A stretch of DNA of 35,803 nt from Haloimpatiens lingqiaonensis (GCF_901447495.1 NZ_CABDWS010000031.1:1-35803), one strand, 5' to 3'; numbered from the stretch's first letter, positions 25,547 to 33,573 are shown. The notes: generated by a model not told the origin, from the letters alone. A program made the numbers and translations.

Positions 25547-27475
25547 ATGGCTAAAGTTAATTTTACTTCTCATGGAGTACAGGTAGAAGCAAAAAATGGA
25601 GAAAGCTTGCTTGCAGTAATACGAGGAGCTGGAATATTTATAGATGCACCTTGTAATGGTAATGGCTCTTGTGGAAAATGCAAGGTTAAGATAATTAATG
25701 GACAAGTAAATTGTAGTAAAAGCAATCATATAAGTGAAGAGGAACTAGCACAGGGTTATGTATTAGCTTGCTGCTCTACTGTAAATGGAGATGTGGATGT
25801 AGAGATTCCTTCCACTGCTGATGATGCTATGCACAATATGAAGATAGAAGACTTAGGTGGAGAAAAGGAAAAGATAATATTTAAAGAAGCAATAGAAAAA
25901 CTAAAAGAAAATGGAATAAAGCTTGGGATAAATATTAAAAAAAGTTTTTTACAAATTCCAGAACCAACTCTAGACGATAACATATCAGATGTGGATAGAT
26001 TAATAAGACAGGTAAGAAATACATTGGGATGTGGAAATGTTCAATGTGGGCTTTCAGTAATCAAAAATATACCTCATATCTTAAGGAAAAATAATTTTAA
26101 TATTACTATAACTTATATTGAAGAAGAAAATAACATAAACATAATAAATATAGAGGGAAATGACACCTCAAATAAATTATATGGAGTAGCTATAGATATT
26201 GGTACTACTTCAGTTGCAGCATGTATTATAAACTTAAATTCTGGAGATATAATAGCTAAGGCCTCTTCAGGAAATGCACAAATACAATATGGAGCAGATG
26301 TAATAAATAGAATAATTTATGCAGGTAAGAAGGATGGAATTAAAAAATTAAATGACGCCATCATAAAATATACCATAAATCCATTATTGGCAAAAATGTA
26401 TAGAGAAAGCAGTATAGAATCTCATGAAATTGCATCTTTTGTAGTAGCAGGAAATACTACTATGAGTCATTTATTCTTAGGCATTCAGCCTGATTACATA
26501 AGGATGGAGCCTTACATACCAGCATTTTTAAGTTCTCCATACATAAAAGCAAATGAATTAGGAGTGGATGTAAATCCTGAAACCACTATATATTTAGCCC
26601 CATCTGTGGCAAGTTATGTAGGAGGAGACATTACTGCAGGAGCGTTAGCCTCTGGTATTTGGAATTCTGAAGAAAATGTTTTATTTATAGATTTAGGAAC
26701 CAATGGAGAGATAGTTTTTGGTAATAGGGAATTCTTAATGAGTTGCGCGTGCTCAGCAGGACCAGCTTTTGAAGGTGGAGAAATAAGTTGTGGTATGAGA
26801 GCATCTAGTGGAGCTATTGAAAAGGTGGAAATAGATAAAAATACCTATGAGCCAAAGATTCAAATAATAGGTGAAGAAAAACCTATAGGTATATGTGGTT
26901 CTGGTATAATAGACTTAATATATCAGTTAATGGTCGCTAAAATAATTGATAGAAGAGGAAAAATTGTTAAAGGTTTAAACACACCTAGAGTTAGATTTGA
27001 TGAGCATGGTATGGGTGAGTATATATTAGCCTTTAAAGAAGAATATAATATAGAGAAGAATATAACCATAAATGAGGTTGACATAGATAATTTTATAAGA
27101 GCTAAAGGAGCTGTTTATTCTGGGATATCATCAATGATTTCCAGTGTGGGAATGGACTTTGATTGTATAGATAGATTATACATAGCTGGAGGCATTGGAA
27201 ATAACTTAGATGTAGAAAGCTCAATAATGATAGGTATGCTTCCAGATATACCTAGAGATAAGGTGAAGTATATAGGTAATAGCTCATTAATAGGATGTTA
27301 TTTAACTATAATGAGTAAAGAAGCCAAGGATAAACTTGAGGAAATATCCAGTGGTATAACTTACTTAGAATTAAGTGTGGAGCCTGGATATATGGATGAA
27401 TTTGTATCAGCATGTTTTTTACCACATACTGATATAGAAAGATTCCCAACAGTAAAACAACTGTTAGGAGAATAG
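25547..27475 (+). CDS. acsV: reductive activator of the corrinoid protein (RACo/AcsV), ferredoxin-ASKHA fusion
   Basis: Protein of 642 residues. The N-terminal [2Fe-2S] ferredoxin domain has C36, C42, C45 and C75/C76 in PCNGNGSCGKC plus a later CC. A linker (about 95-210) is followed by an ASKHA ATPase core starting with VAIDIGTTS (D217), a second phosphate motif FIDLGTNGE, and a C-terminal adenosine motif IAGGIGNN. RACo proteins use ATP to drive reduction of accidentally oxidised Co(II) in corrinoid proteins. Lying directly behind acsDCEB, the target is almost certainly AcsCD. cooT follows 23 bp downstream. The ribosome site is CAGGGGGT. Confidence 0.93.
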   Translation: MAKVNFTSHGVQVEAKNGESLLAVIRGAGIFIDAPCNGNGSCGKCKVKIINGQVNCSKSNHISEEELAQGYVLACCSTVNGDVDVEIPSTADDAMHNMKIEDLGGEKEKIIFKEAIEKLKENGIKLGINIKKSFLQIPEPTLDDNISDVDRLIRQVRNTLGCGNVQCGLSVIKNIPHILRKNNFNITITYIEEENNINIINIEGNDTSNKLYGVAIDIGTTSVAACIINLNSGDIIAKASSGNAQIQYGADVINRIIYAGKKDGIKKLNDAIIKYTINPLLAKMYRESSIESHEIASFVVAGNTTMSHLFLGIQPDYIRMEPYIPAFLSSPYIKANELGVDVNPETTIYLAPSVASYVGGDITAGALASGIWNSEENVLFIDLGTNGEIVFGNREFLMSCACSAGPAFEGGEISCGMRASSGAIEKVEIDKNTYEPKIQIIGEEKPIGICGSGIIDLIYQLMVAKIIDRRGKIVKGLNTPRVRFDEHGMGEYILAFKEEYNIEKNITINEVDIDNFIRAKGAVYSGISSMISSVGMDFDCIDRLYIAGGIGNNLDVESSIMIGMLPDIPRDKVKYIGNSSLIGCYLTIMSKEAKDKLEEISSGITYLELSVEPGYMDEFVSACFLPHTDIERFPTVKQLLGE

Positions 27476-27498
27476 ATTATTAAGAGGAGGATTTTGCT

Positions 27499-27690
27499 AT
27501 GTGTGAATCAACAGCTTATTTAATAACTCCTGAGGGAGAAGAAAAGATAATGGAATATGTGGTAGAAGTTTTACCAAAGGAAGATGGAAAAATATTTTTA
27601 GCAGATCTTTTAGGAGAAGAAAAGATAGTAGATGGCGTGTTAAAAGAAATAAAATTATTAGATCATAAAATTATAATTGAAGGAAAATAG
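27499..27690 (+). CDS. cooT: CooT-family nickel-binding protein
   Basis: Very small protein of 63 residues starting MCESTAYL. Family members are dimers with a Cys at position 2 that helps bind one Ni(II) at the dimer interface. The pattern of a short beta-barrel, with hydrophobic strands ending in KIIIEG, is kept. It is encoded 23 bp after acsV with a strong AAGAGGAGG site, between a corrinoid activator and a His-rich protein. This supports a role in supplying nickel to CODH/ACS, by analogy with Rhodospirillum CooT. Confidence 0.88.
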   Translation: MCESTAYLITPEGEEKIMEYVVEVLPKEDGKIFLADLLGEEKIVDGVLKEIKLLDHKIIIEGK

Positions 27691-27743
27691 TAAAATAAAT
27701 AATAAAGTAAAAATATCAAATAACAAAGTAAAAAAGCAAATAA

Positions 27744-27767
27744 CATTTTCAGCCAAGGCTGAAAATG
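27744..27767. terminator. perfect hairpin after cooT
   Basis: CATTTTCAGCC-AA-GGCTGAAAATG is an 11-bp stem with a 2-nt loop. No strong T-tract lies on either side, so terminator function is uncertain. Confidence 0.4.
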
Positions 27768-27773
27768 AACAAT

Positions 27774-27851
27774 ATTTGATATTTGATATTTGAACTTTGA
27801 TATTTCAACAACATTTGATATTTGATATTTGAACTTTGATATTTCAACAAC
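27774..27851. repeat. 39-bp tandem repeat, two exact copies, built from ATTTGAT heptamers
   Basis: 27774-27812 and 27813-27851 are identical. Each unit itself starts with ATTTGAT repeated in register, so the array again has a 7-bp basis. It lies in the 251-bp gap between cooT and the His-rich gene; no promoter was identified there. Confidence 0.85.
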
Positions 27852-27941
27852 ATTAAAAAATAGGCATTATAAGCTGGAATTTATGAATAAAAGTTTAATA
27901 GTTTAAATTTGCAAAAATATAAATACGTGGAGGGGATAATT

Positions 27942-28400
27942 ATGTGTAAAGATTTAAAACATGAACATACCCATGAGCATTGTCACGAACATGCTCATGA
28001 ACATTTTGATGGAGAGCATACTCACGAGCATTGCCATGAGCACACTCATGAACATTGCCATGAGCACACTCATGAACATTGCCATGAGCATACTCATGAA
28101 GAGTGTCATGAACACACACATCATCATGAGCACTGCCATGAACACACACATGAACATACACACGATCAAAATGAATGCTGTTGTGGTGAAAATTCATCAT
28201 TAAATAAAGAAGAAAAAACTCTAAAAATATTATTATCCCATTGGATAGATCATAATAAATCTCATGAAGATGGATTTAAGGAATGGGTAGAAAAATCTAA
28301 AAAAATGGGCAAAGAAGATACAGCCAAATATATAGAAGAAGCTATAAAATATATGGAAAAGGCAAATGAAATGTTAAAGGAAGCTGGAAACAACATTTAA
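27942..28400 (+). CDS. histidine-rich metal-binding protein with C-terminal helical domain
   Basis: Protein of 152 residues in two parts. The N-terminal 80 residues are a low-complexity chain of CHEHTHEH-type units carrying about 33 histidines plus regular cysteines, ending in CCCG. The C-terminal 65 residues (from LSHWIDHNKSH) form a charged helical region; the same domain occurs in other clostridial His-rich proteins. His tracts of this kind bind Ni or Zn and occur in nickel chaperones such as HypB, SlyD or Hpn. Because cooT, acsV and the CODH/ACS genes are adjacent, Ni storage or delivery is the likely role; Zn cannot be excluded. ATG 27942 follows GGAGGGG. An upstream TTG at 27909 has no site. 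Confidence 0.85.
   Translation: MCKDLKHEHTHEHCHEHAHEHFDGEHTHEHCHEHTHEHCHEHTHEHCHEHTHEECHEHTHHHEHCHEHTHEHTHDQNECCCGENSSLNKEEKTLKILLSHWIDHNKSHEDGFKEWVEKSKKMGKEDTAKYIEEAIKYMEKANEMLKEAGNNI
28033..28104. repeat. 24-bp coding minisatellite in the His-rich gene
   Basis: Two exact 24-bp units (28033-28056, 28057-28080) and a third with changes (28081-28104) encode CHEHTHEH-type octapeptides. In-frame expansion or contraction would change the number of metal-binding residues. Open frames on the other strand and frames through this stretch are by-products of the repeat. Confidence 0.8.
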
Positions 28401-28429
28401 CCTTAAAACGAGAGGATGAAATAGGGCTA

Positions 28430-29062
28430 ATGGATAAAAAAGCTGTGGAAGAAAGAAGAAAAGATAAAATACCGTATGAACACTATAAAGATATATTGAA
28501 AAACTATAATCCAAAAGCAATAGTAGAAAATACTGGATGCACATTTGATGAAGAAAAACAAGAGTTTACTATAAAAATCATGGGACAAGATTATATAGTT
28601 AAGTATCCATTAGGTGAAGTATTAAATGGGGATTATTCTTCAATAGAAAAGTACCCTATAAAAACATTAATACTTAGATACTTAATAAATGCTAAGGGAG
28701 TACCTCCAATTAATCATGATATAACTTATAGAGATGTGCCAGGGGGAGAAGTGTATTACAATAATTTTTATGGAAGATGTATCTTAAGATTAATAAGAAC
28801 CTTTGGAAAGGATTTGGACAAGTTTCGCAAAGCATTCGAAAACATTCCAAAGGAAGAAGTGCAAATGGGAGATATAGCTTATAAATTTCAATTTATAAAT
28901 AGAGTATATGTAACTTTTGCTTTATGGTCAGGGGATGAAGAATTTCCTCCATCAGCTCAAATACTTTTCGATAAAAACGCTTCTTTCTACTTTACAGCAG
29001 AAGATTTAGCTGTAGTAGGTGATGTTTCTATAGGAATTTTAACTCAGAATGCATATAAGTAA
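28430..29062 (+). CDS. DUF3786-family protein
   Basis: Soluble protein of 210 residues that I recognise as DUF3786, a family of unknown biochemical function seen in acetogens, methanogens and sulfate reducers. Conserved-looking segments are ILRYLINAKG near residue 82, a DVPGGEVYYNNFYGRCI stretch, and PPSAQILFDKNASFYFTAEDLA towards the end. It has few cysteines and no transmembrane segment. It follows the His-rich gene after 29 bp, so the two are probably co-expressed. An accessory role in the CODH/ACS or corrinoid system is inferred only from neighbourhood. The ribosome site is weak (AGAGGA about 13 bases, or TAGGG about 4 bases upstream). Confidence 0.8.
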   Translation: MDKKAVEERRKDKIPYEHYKDILKNYNPKAIVENTGCTFDEEKQEFTIKIMGQDYIVKYPLGEVLNGDYSSIEKYPIKTLILRYLINAKGVPPINHDITYRDVPGGEVYYNNFYGRCILRLIRTFGKDLDKFRKAFENIPKEEVQMGDIAYKFQFINRVYVTFALWSGDEEFPPSAQILFDKNASFYFTAEDLAVVGDVSIGILTQNAYK

Positions 29063-29113
29063 AAAGCTTGAAAAAGTGAAATATACATTTTAATTTACTG
29101 CTTAATGTACCGC

Positions 29114-29185
29114 AATTCGTAATGTATGGTTATACGATAAAAATTAAAGCGTTAAAATTAAAAATTATATTACAAATTACGAATT
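29114..29185. repeat. short inverted repeat in the DUF3786-focA gap
   Basis: AATTCGTAAT (29114-29123) and ATTACGAATT (29176-29185) are complementary and 52 bp apart. Could be a tiny MITE-like remnant or chance. Otherwise the 29063-29330 gap shows a weak stem near 29262-29284 and no clear promoter. Confidence 0.35.
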
Positions 29186-29330
29186 CTAGTGTAATGTAAT
29201 CAAAAAACAAATAAATATGAACTTATGACTCAAGATGATTTTTTTGGGGTACATATTTGTTAATAAGCTGCTTTAAATAGGGCAGTTTGTTAAATAAAAT
29301 ATTGAAAAATAAAAAGGGGATGTGGGTCAT

Positions 29331-30191
29331 ATGGAAAGTAAAATCTTAAAACCGGCTGAAATAAGAGAGATTACTATTAAAGCAGGAGAAACAAAGGCAA
29401 AAATAGGACTTAGTCAGGGAATTATATTAGGAATACTGGCAGGGGCATTTGTAGCTATAGGGGGGGCTGTAGCATCAGTAGGAACTCATAGTATTACTAA
29501 TGTAGGATTATCCAAATTGGTAGGAGGGGCACTGTTTCCAATAGGGTTAATATTAGTAATTATATGTGGAGCTGAATTGTTTACCGGAAATAGTCTAATG
29601 TTTTTAGGAGTACTAGAAGGAAGAGTTAGTTTTAAAAAGTTATTGAGAAACTGGATAATAGTGTACATTTCCAATTTTGTAGGAGCTATTATTATATCTT
29701 TTTTAGTTTTTCAATCAGGCATGCTTAATTTAAGTGGTAGAAAACTTGGAGGTAGCGTTATAAAGGTAGCAGCAGCTAAGGGAGGCTTAAGTTTTGGTCC
29801 AGCTTTTGCTAGTGGTATATTATGTAACATGTTGGTATGTCTTGCGGTTTGGGGTGCCACAGCATCAAAAGATGTTATTGGAAAGGTAGTTATGTCATGG
29901 TTTCCAGTTATGACATTTGTTACTTGTGGATTTGAACACTGTATAGCAAATATGTATTTTTTAACAGTAGGCATTTTTGCAAAATCTAATGTAGCGTATG
30001 TACAAGCGTCAGGATTAACTCCAGAAAAATTGGCATTGGTTAGTGGAAAAGGAATTTTTAATAATTTACTGCCAGTAACTTTAGGAAATATAGTTGGAGG
30101 AGCTGTTTTAATAGCAGGAGCTTATTTCTTAGCTTATAAAAGTAATGTTAGCAGTGTAAATAATTCATATTCAGCAACTACTAATAAATAG
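29331..30191 (+). CDS. focA: formate/nitrite transporter family channel (FocA-like)
   Basis: Six-helix membrane protein of about 286 residues of the FNT family, which forms aquaporin-like pentamers moving formate, nitrite or hydrosulfide. Helices are visible from about residue 27, with the GAELFTGNSLMF segment and the later FVTCGFEHCIANMYF, both FNT hallmarks; the family's pore histidine lies in FEHCIANM. The genomic setting beside a formate-using pathway makes formate the likely substrate. I place the start at ATG 331 of this kilobase (29331), 10 bases after AAGGGGA; a GTG at 29322 would be too near that site. Confidence 0.88.
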   Translation: MESKILKPAEIREITIKAGETKAKIGLSQGIILGILAGAFVAIGGAVASVGTHSITNVGLSKLVGGALFPIGLILVIICGAELFTGNSLMFLGVLEGRVSFKKLLRNWIIVYISNFVGAIIISFLVFQSGMLNLSGRKLGGSVIKVAAAKGGLSFGPAFASGILCNMLVCLAVWGATASKDVIGKVVMSWFPVMTFVTCGFEHCIANMYFLTVGIFAKSNVAYVQASGLTPEKLALVSGKGIFNNLLPVTLGNIVGGAVLIAGAYFLAYKSNVSSVNNSYSATTNK

Positions 30192-30275
30192 ATTTTATAT
30201 AGGCTTTGATTTAAGAAGCTGAAGAGGTTATTAATAGCCTTCATATGAACACTAATAAAAAAAGGTGGTTATTTG

Positions 30276-30680
30276 ATGAGAGTAGCAGTAATTGATGGAT
30301 TAGGCGGCGGATTAGGAAAAGTTATAATTGAAAAAATTAGGGAGCAGTATAAAGAAGGATTTGAAATTATCGCATTAGGAACAAATTCTTTAGCCACTTC
30401 AAGCATGATAAAGGGTGGGGCTCATGCAGCAGCTACAGGTGAAAATGCCATAAAGGTTATGTCACAAGAAGTAGATGTAATTATAGGACCTATAGCTATG
30501 CTTGTAGCAAATTCAATGATGGGAGAAATAACTCCAGTTATGTCAGAAGCTATTGCAATTAGTAAAGCAAGAAAAATAATTTTGCCTTTAAATAGATGTA
30601 ATGTAATTACTGTAGGTACTAGACAGTTATCTATGAGTCAAATGGTGAACTTAGTTATTGAAGAGTTGAGTATTTGTTAA
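30276..30680 (+). CDS. DUF3842-family protein
   Basis: Small soluble protein of about 134 residues of the DUF3842 family. It opens with a Rossmann-like VAVIDGLGGGLGK glycine-rich motif and ends in an amphipathic helix. The central GGAHAAATGENAI segment is typical. The function is unknown; it resembles a nucleotide-binding fold without an attached catalytic domain. It follows focA by 84 bp and ends with a strong terminator, so it is the last gene of the plus-strand block. ATG 30276 is preferred over a TTG three bases earlier, given AAAGGTGG at 30261-30268. Confidence 0.82.
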   Translation: MRVAVIDGLGGGLGKVIIEKIREQYKEGFEIIALGTNSLATSSMIKGGAHAAATGENAIKVMSQEVDVIIGPIAMLVANSMMGEITPVMSEAIAISKARKIILPLNRCNVITVGTRQLSMSQMVNLVIEELSIC

Positions 30681-30689
30681 TATTAAAAT

Positions 30690-30740
30690 AAAAAGCCAGT
30701 AAAGATTCTTGTTTATAAAAGACTCTTTACTGGCTTTTTT
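30690..30740. terminator. strong bidirectional terminator
   Basis: AAAAAGCCAGTAAAGA (30690-30705) pairs with TCTTTACTGGCTTTTT (30724-30739). A-tract on one side and T-tract on the other allow termination from both directions, between the plus-strand block and the convergent CDF gene. Confidence 0.9.
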
Positions 30741-30813
30741 AGTCTACAATCCACAAATTTTAATCTATAATTATAATTTAGATACTAGTTTATTTATATG
30801 ATAGACTTTATTT

Positions 30814-30862
30814 AGGTACTAGGTACTAGGTACTAGGTACTAGGTGCTAGGTGCTAGGTACT
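30814..30862. repeat. heptanucleotide VNTR, seven units of AGGTACT/AGGTGCT
   Basis: Seven consecutive 7-bp units: four AGGTACT, two AGGTGCT, one AGGTACT. The internal variant shared by two adjacent units shows that the array grew by local duplication. It lies between convergent genes. No function is evident. Confidence 0.95.
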
Positions 30863-30890
30863 AGATTATAGGTATATAGGAATGAAATAT

Positions 30891-30917
30891 ACCCCACTTG
30901 CTTCGTTGAAGTGGGGT
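30891..30917. terminator. GC-rich hairpin downstream of the CDF gene
   Basis: ACCCCACTT (30891-30899) pairs with AAGTGGGGT (30909-30917) around a 9-nt loop. It could end the minus-strand CDF transcript. Subterminal palindromes of this look also occur at IS200/IS605 ends, so a mobile-element scar is an alternative. Confidence 0.45.
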
Positions 30918-30992
30918 GTTTCGTGGTTAGTAATACTAATGTAGCAAGTTTCGCTTAAAATAAAGTCTTTGAGGAGGATTGGAGAATAATAG

Positions 30993-32180
30993 CTACCTTA
31001 TAAAGGTGTAATTTTTATCTATAGTTATTAAACAATTATAAGCAGGATTTATAGCTTTTAACTTTTTATCAATTTGTAATATAATTTCATCTTCTTTCTT
31101 TTGGTCTATATGAATATCATGGTCAACCACTACGTCAAATATTAAGTTAATATATTCATTTTCACCAACCATTCTGAAATCATGCATGGATTCTATTTCT
31201 GGTATGGTATTGAGTACAGATATAACATGATCTTTGCATTTTTGAACTTCTTTGTTGTTGGTATTAATGGGGTCCATGTGTATAACTAATAAGATATTGT
31301 GTTTTTTAGACATTTCTTTTTCAGCTCTATCTATTATTTCATGTATCTTTAATATAGATATATCGCAAGGAACTTCAGCATGTAAGGATACCATGAATTT
31401 AGATGGACCGTAGTTATGAACTATTATGTCATGAACTCCGGTTATATATTCATAACTAAGTAAATCCTTCTGTATATTTTCTACTAATTCAGCATCTGGA
31501 GCTTCACCTAAAAGAGGATTTATAGTTTCCTTTACAAGACTAAAACCAGAGTAAATTATGAAAAGTGCTACTAAAATACCTATATATCCATCTATGGGTA
31601 GAGAGGTGAAGTTTGATATAACAAAGGATAGAGCAACTACACTGGTGGTTATTACATCACTGAAAGCGTCCATGGAAGTGGCACTTAAGGTGGTGGAATT
31701 TATTTTTTTACCGAGCTTTTTATTAAAAAATCCAAGCCACACCTTCACCAGTATAGAAAAAAGTAAAAGAATAAATGGTATTATTTGAAAATTTATTTTT
31801 GTAGGGTTTACTATTCTATCAAAGGAGGTTTTTACAAATTGAAAACCTACCATCATAACAAAAAAGGAAACTACAAGAGCAGCTAAATACTCCACACGAC
31901 CATGTCCAAAGGGATGTTCCTTATCAGCAGGTTTATTTGCCAATTTAAAAGACACTACTGTTATTAAAGAAGAGGCAGCATCTGATAAATTGTTAAAAGC
32001 ATCAGCAGTGATAGCTATACTGTGAGAGATAAAGCCCACTGTAAGTTTTATGGAGGATAGCAGTATGTTTGCAAATATTCCTACTACTCCTGCAAGATAT
32101 CCATATTTTTGTCTAACCCCTTCATCATCTGTATCTTTATAGTTTTTTATAAAACGTGAAATCAAAAAATTAGTTAACAA
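30993..32180 (-). CDS. cation diffusion facilitator exporter, probably manganese type
   Basis: Membrane protein of 395 residues with about six helices (from residue 28 to 212) and a long cytoplasmic C-terminal region carrying His and Asp residues. The CDF transport site aligns as Asn63 and Asp67 in helix 2 (FNNLSDAAS) and Asp171 and Asp175 in helix 5 (MDAFSDV). Zn-type CDFs have Asp/His at the first and third positions; an N-D-D-D set is associated with Mn-exporting members. HPFGHGRVEY is the usual loop signature. The start is TTG 32180 with AAGGACGG 9 bases upstream, and a promoter lies at 32230-32258. Confidence 0.88.
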   Translation of the reverse strand: MLTNFLISRFIKNYKDTDDEGVRQKYGYLAGVVGIFANILLSSIKLTVGFISHSIAITADAFNNLSDAASSLITVVSFKLANKPADKEHPFGHGRVEYLAALVVSFFVMMVGFQFVKTSFDRIVNPTKINFQIIPFILLLFSILVKVWLGFFNKKLGKKINSTTLSATSMDAFSDVITTSVVALSFVISNFTSLPIDGYIGILVALFIIYSGFSLVKETINPLLGEAPDAELVENIQKDLLSYEYITGVHDIIVHNYGPSKFMVSLHAEVPCDISILKIHEIIDRAEKEMSKKHNILLVIHMDPINTNNKEVQKCKDHVISVLNTIPEIESMHDFRMVGENEYINLIFDVVVDHDIHIDQKKEDEIILQIDKKLKAINPAYNCLITIDKNYTFIR

Positions 32181-32229
32181 GCTAAAACACCGTCCTTAAA
32201 ATTAAAAAATAAATAAACCATTAATTAGT

Positions 32230-32258
32230 ATAATATACTATTTAGCAATAAAATCCAA
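32230..32258 (-). promoter_or_regulatory. probable promoter of the CDF gene
   Basis: On the minus strand, TTGGAT (32258-32253) and TATTAT (32235-32230) are 17 bp apart, about 50 bp before the TTG start. Confidence 0.55.
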
Positions 32259-32272
32259 GGGGTAGTAGTTTA

Positions 32273-32306
32273 TATTGACAATATTTAAAATTCAATATTG
32301 TTGATA
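32273..32306 (-). terminator. possible terminator of the twin P-loop ATPase gene
   Basis: A 13-bp stem (32273-32285 with 32294-32306, two G-T pairs) with an 8-nt loop lies 36 bp beyond the ATPase stop. AT-rich and with no clean T-tract, so weak. Confidence 0.4.
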
Positions 32307-32341
32307 TTCAATAACTAGTTATCAAGCATAGGAAATTAATT

Positions 32342-33478
32342 TTATACGAAAAATATATCATTTTTTATTTGTTTAAAGGCATTATCTACGGTGTTTTTAC
32401 TTTCATATTCTAAAAAATTATTTAAGACTTTTTTATATTTTTCGTTTACTTTTGTGAAGTCCATGGCAGGTATATAGTAAGCTTCTAACTGATCATGTAA
32501 CGTTTTTGCTCCAGAGATTATCTCTAATCCTTTATCTAAAAGGAGATAAAAGGTTTCTTTTTCATCTTGTATTTTAGTAAGATTTTTATTTAGTATATTT
32601 TCCTTTTGTAGTTCATTTGTATATATTTGAGTTCCAGAAAACTCTTTTTTATTTATTTCATTAGAAGTTAATAATGCTACGTTTAAATCGGGAATTAAAA
32701 CATGTTCTATTTCTTGCGGAATAAGAGGTTTATGGAATATTTCCACATAATGTCCCCTTTTAATAGCTTCATTACCTAAAAAGCTTAATATATTAGATTT
32801 ACAGGTACCAGGTTCGCCATTTAATACATATATATTTTTATAATTTTCCTGTAAATTGTCTATATAAGTGACGATTCCATTAGGAGTAAAGGCAGTGGCA
32901 AATAAATGTCTTTCCTTTCCTAATGTACTTACTTTATTTTTGAAAAGCTCCTCTTTTAACTTTTCTTTCAACATATTTAATTTTGAAAAATCCATAGCTT
33001 CCAAATTTAAATTGCTCCATCCATCATGAATAATTTTAGCTGCTTCAATATACTTATAAGCTCTTTTAAAGGTATTGCCTATGGCATTATTTATGGAAAT
33101 TATTTCACTCTTATTATTTCGAAGTTTTTTTTCATCCCAACAGTCACTTAAATTTAAAACTTCATCTACAGCGCCGGGATTTTTAGGATCCACTATGTGG
33201 GGAGCTGTAGCATCTAATATAGCAACTTTTAAAGCAGGGATTAATACTCCATCTAGAGAATTGTTATCCGATGAGCAGTGATGATATTCTATATTGTATC
33301 CATTAGAGTTAAAGTATTCACCAATTTTTTTCATCATTGAAGATTTTCCAGTACCAGGTCCCCCCTTAATGCAAATGATTTTATTAGCATCTTCCTGAGA
33401 TAAAATGTAATGGTAGTAAGAATAAAAGCCCTGTGATGTATTTCCACCAGGGAATAAGTGTCTTATAGTTCCTTTCAC
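32342..33478 (-). CDS. twin P-loop ATPase of the PRK06851 type, second Walker A degenerate
   Basis: Soluble protein of about 378 residues built from two similar P-loop halves. It matches an uncharacterised clostridial ATPase family (PRK06851 type) that starts KGxIRHxFPGGNT. The first Walker A is GGPGTGKS (39-46). The second is GEPGTCKS (221-228), where the last glycine before Lys is Cys226, so nucleotide binding there may be altered. Both halves repeat an AxDFxKxN segment. I favour GTG 33478 as start: GGAG lies 10 bases upstream, while a GTG at 33487 is only 1 base after that site. Cellular role unknown; the neighbours do not help. Confidence 0.72.
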   Translation of the reverse strand: MKGTIRHLFPGGNTSQGFYSYYHYILSQEDANKIICIKGGPGTGKSSMMKKIGEYFNSNGYNIEYHHCSSDNNSLDGVLIPALKVAILDATAPHIVDPKNPGAVDEVLNLSDCWDEKKLRNNKSEIISINNAIGNTFKRAYKYIEAAKIIHDGWSNLNLEAMDFSKLNMLKEKLKEELFKNKVSTLGKERHLFATAFTPNGIVTYIDNLQENYKNIYVLNGEPGTCKSNILSFLGNEAIKRGHYVEIFHKPLIPQEIEHVLIPDLNVALLTSNEINKKEFSGTQIYTNELQKENILNKNLTKIQDEKETFYLLLDKGLEIISGAKTLHDQLEAYYIPAMDFTKVNEKYKKVLNNFLEYESKNTVDNAFKQIKNDIFFV

Positions 33479-33573
33479 ATAAATCACACTCCATGAATTA
33501 CTAAAATTTTACTTAATAATATAATACTCATAATTCAGTATTTTAATACATTTTTTACATTGTAAATCTATAT

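Noticed and set aside
27774-27851. CRISPR-like or iteron-type origin
   Set aside because: Only two direct units without spacers, and no replication protein gene nearby.
27940-28203. Several open frames on both strands through the His-rich repeat
   Set aside because: The 24-bp repeat has no stop codons in several frames, so open frames arise automatically. Only the 27942-28400 frame has a strong ribosome site and a distinct C-terminal domain.
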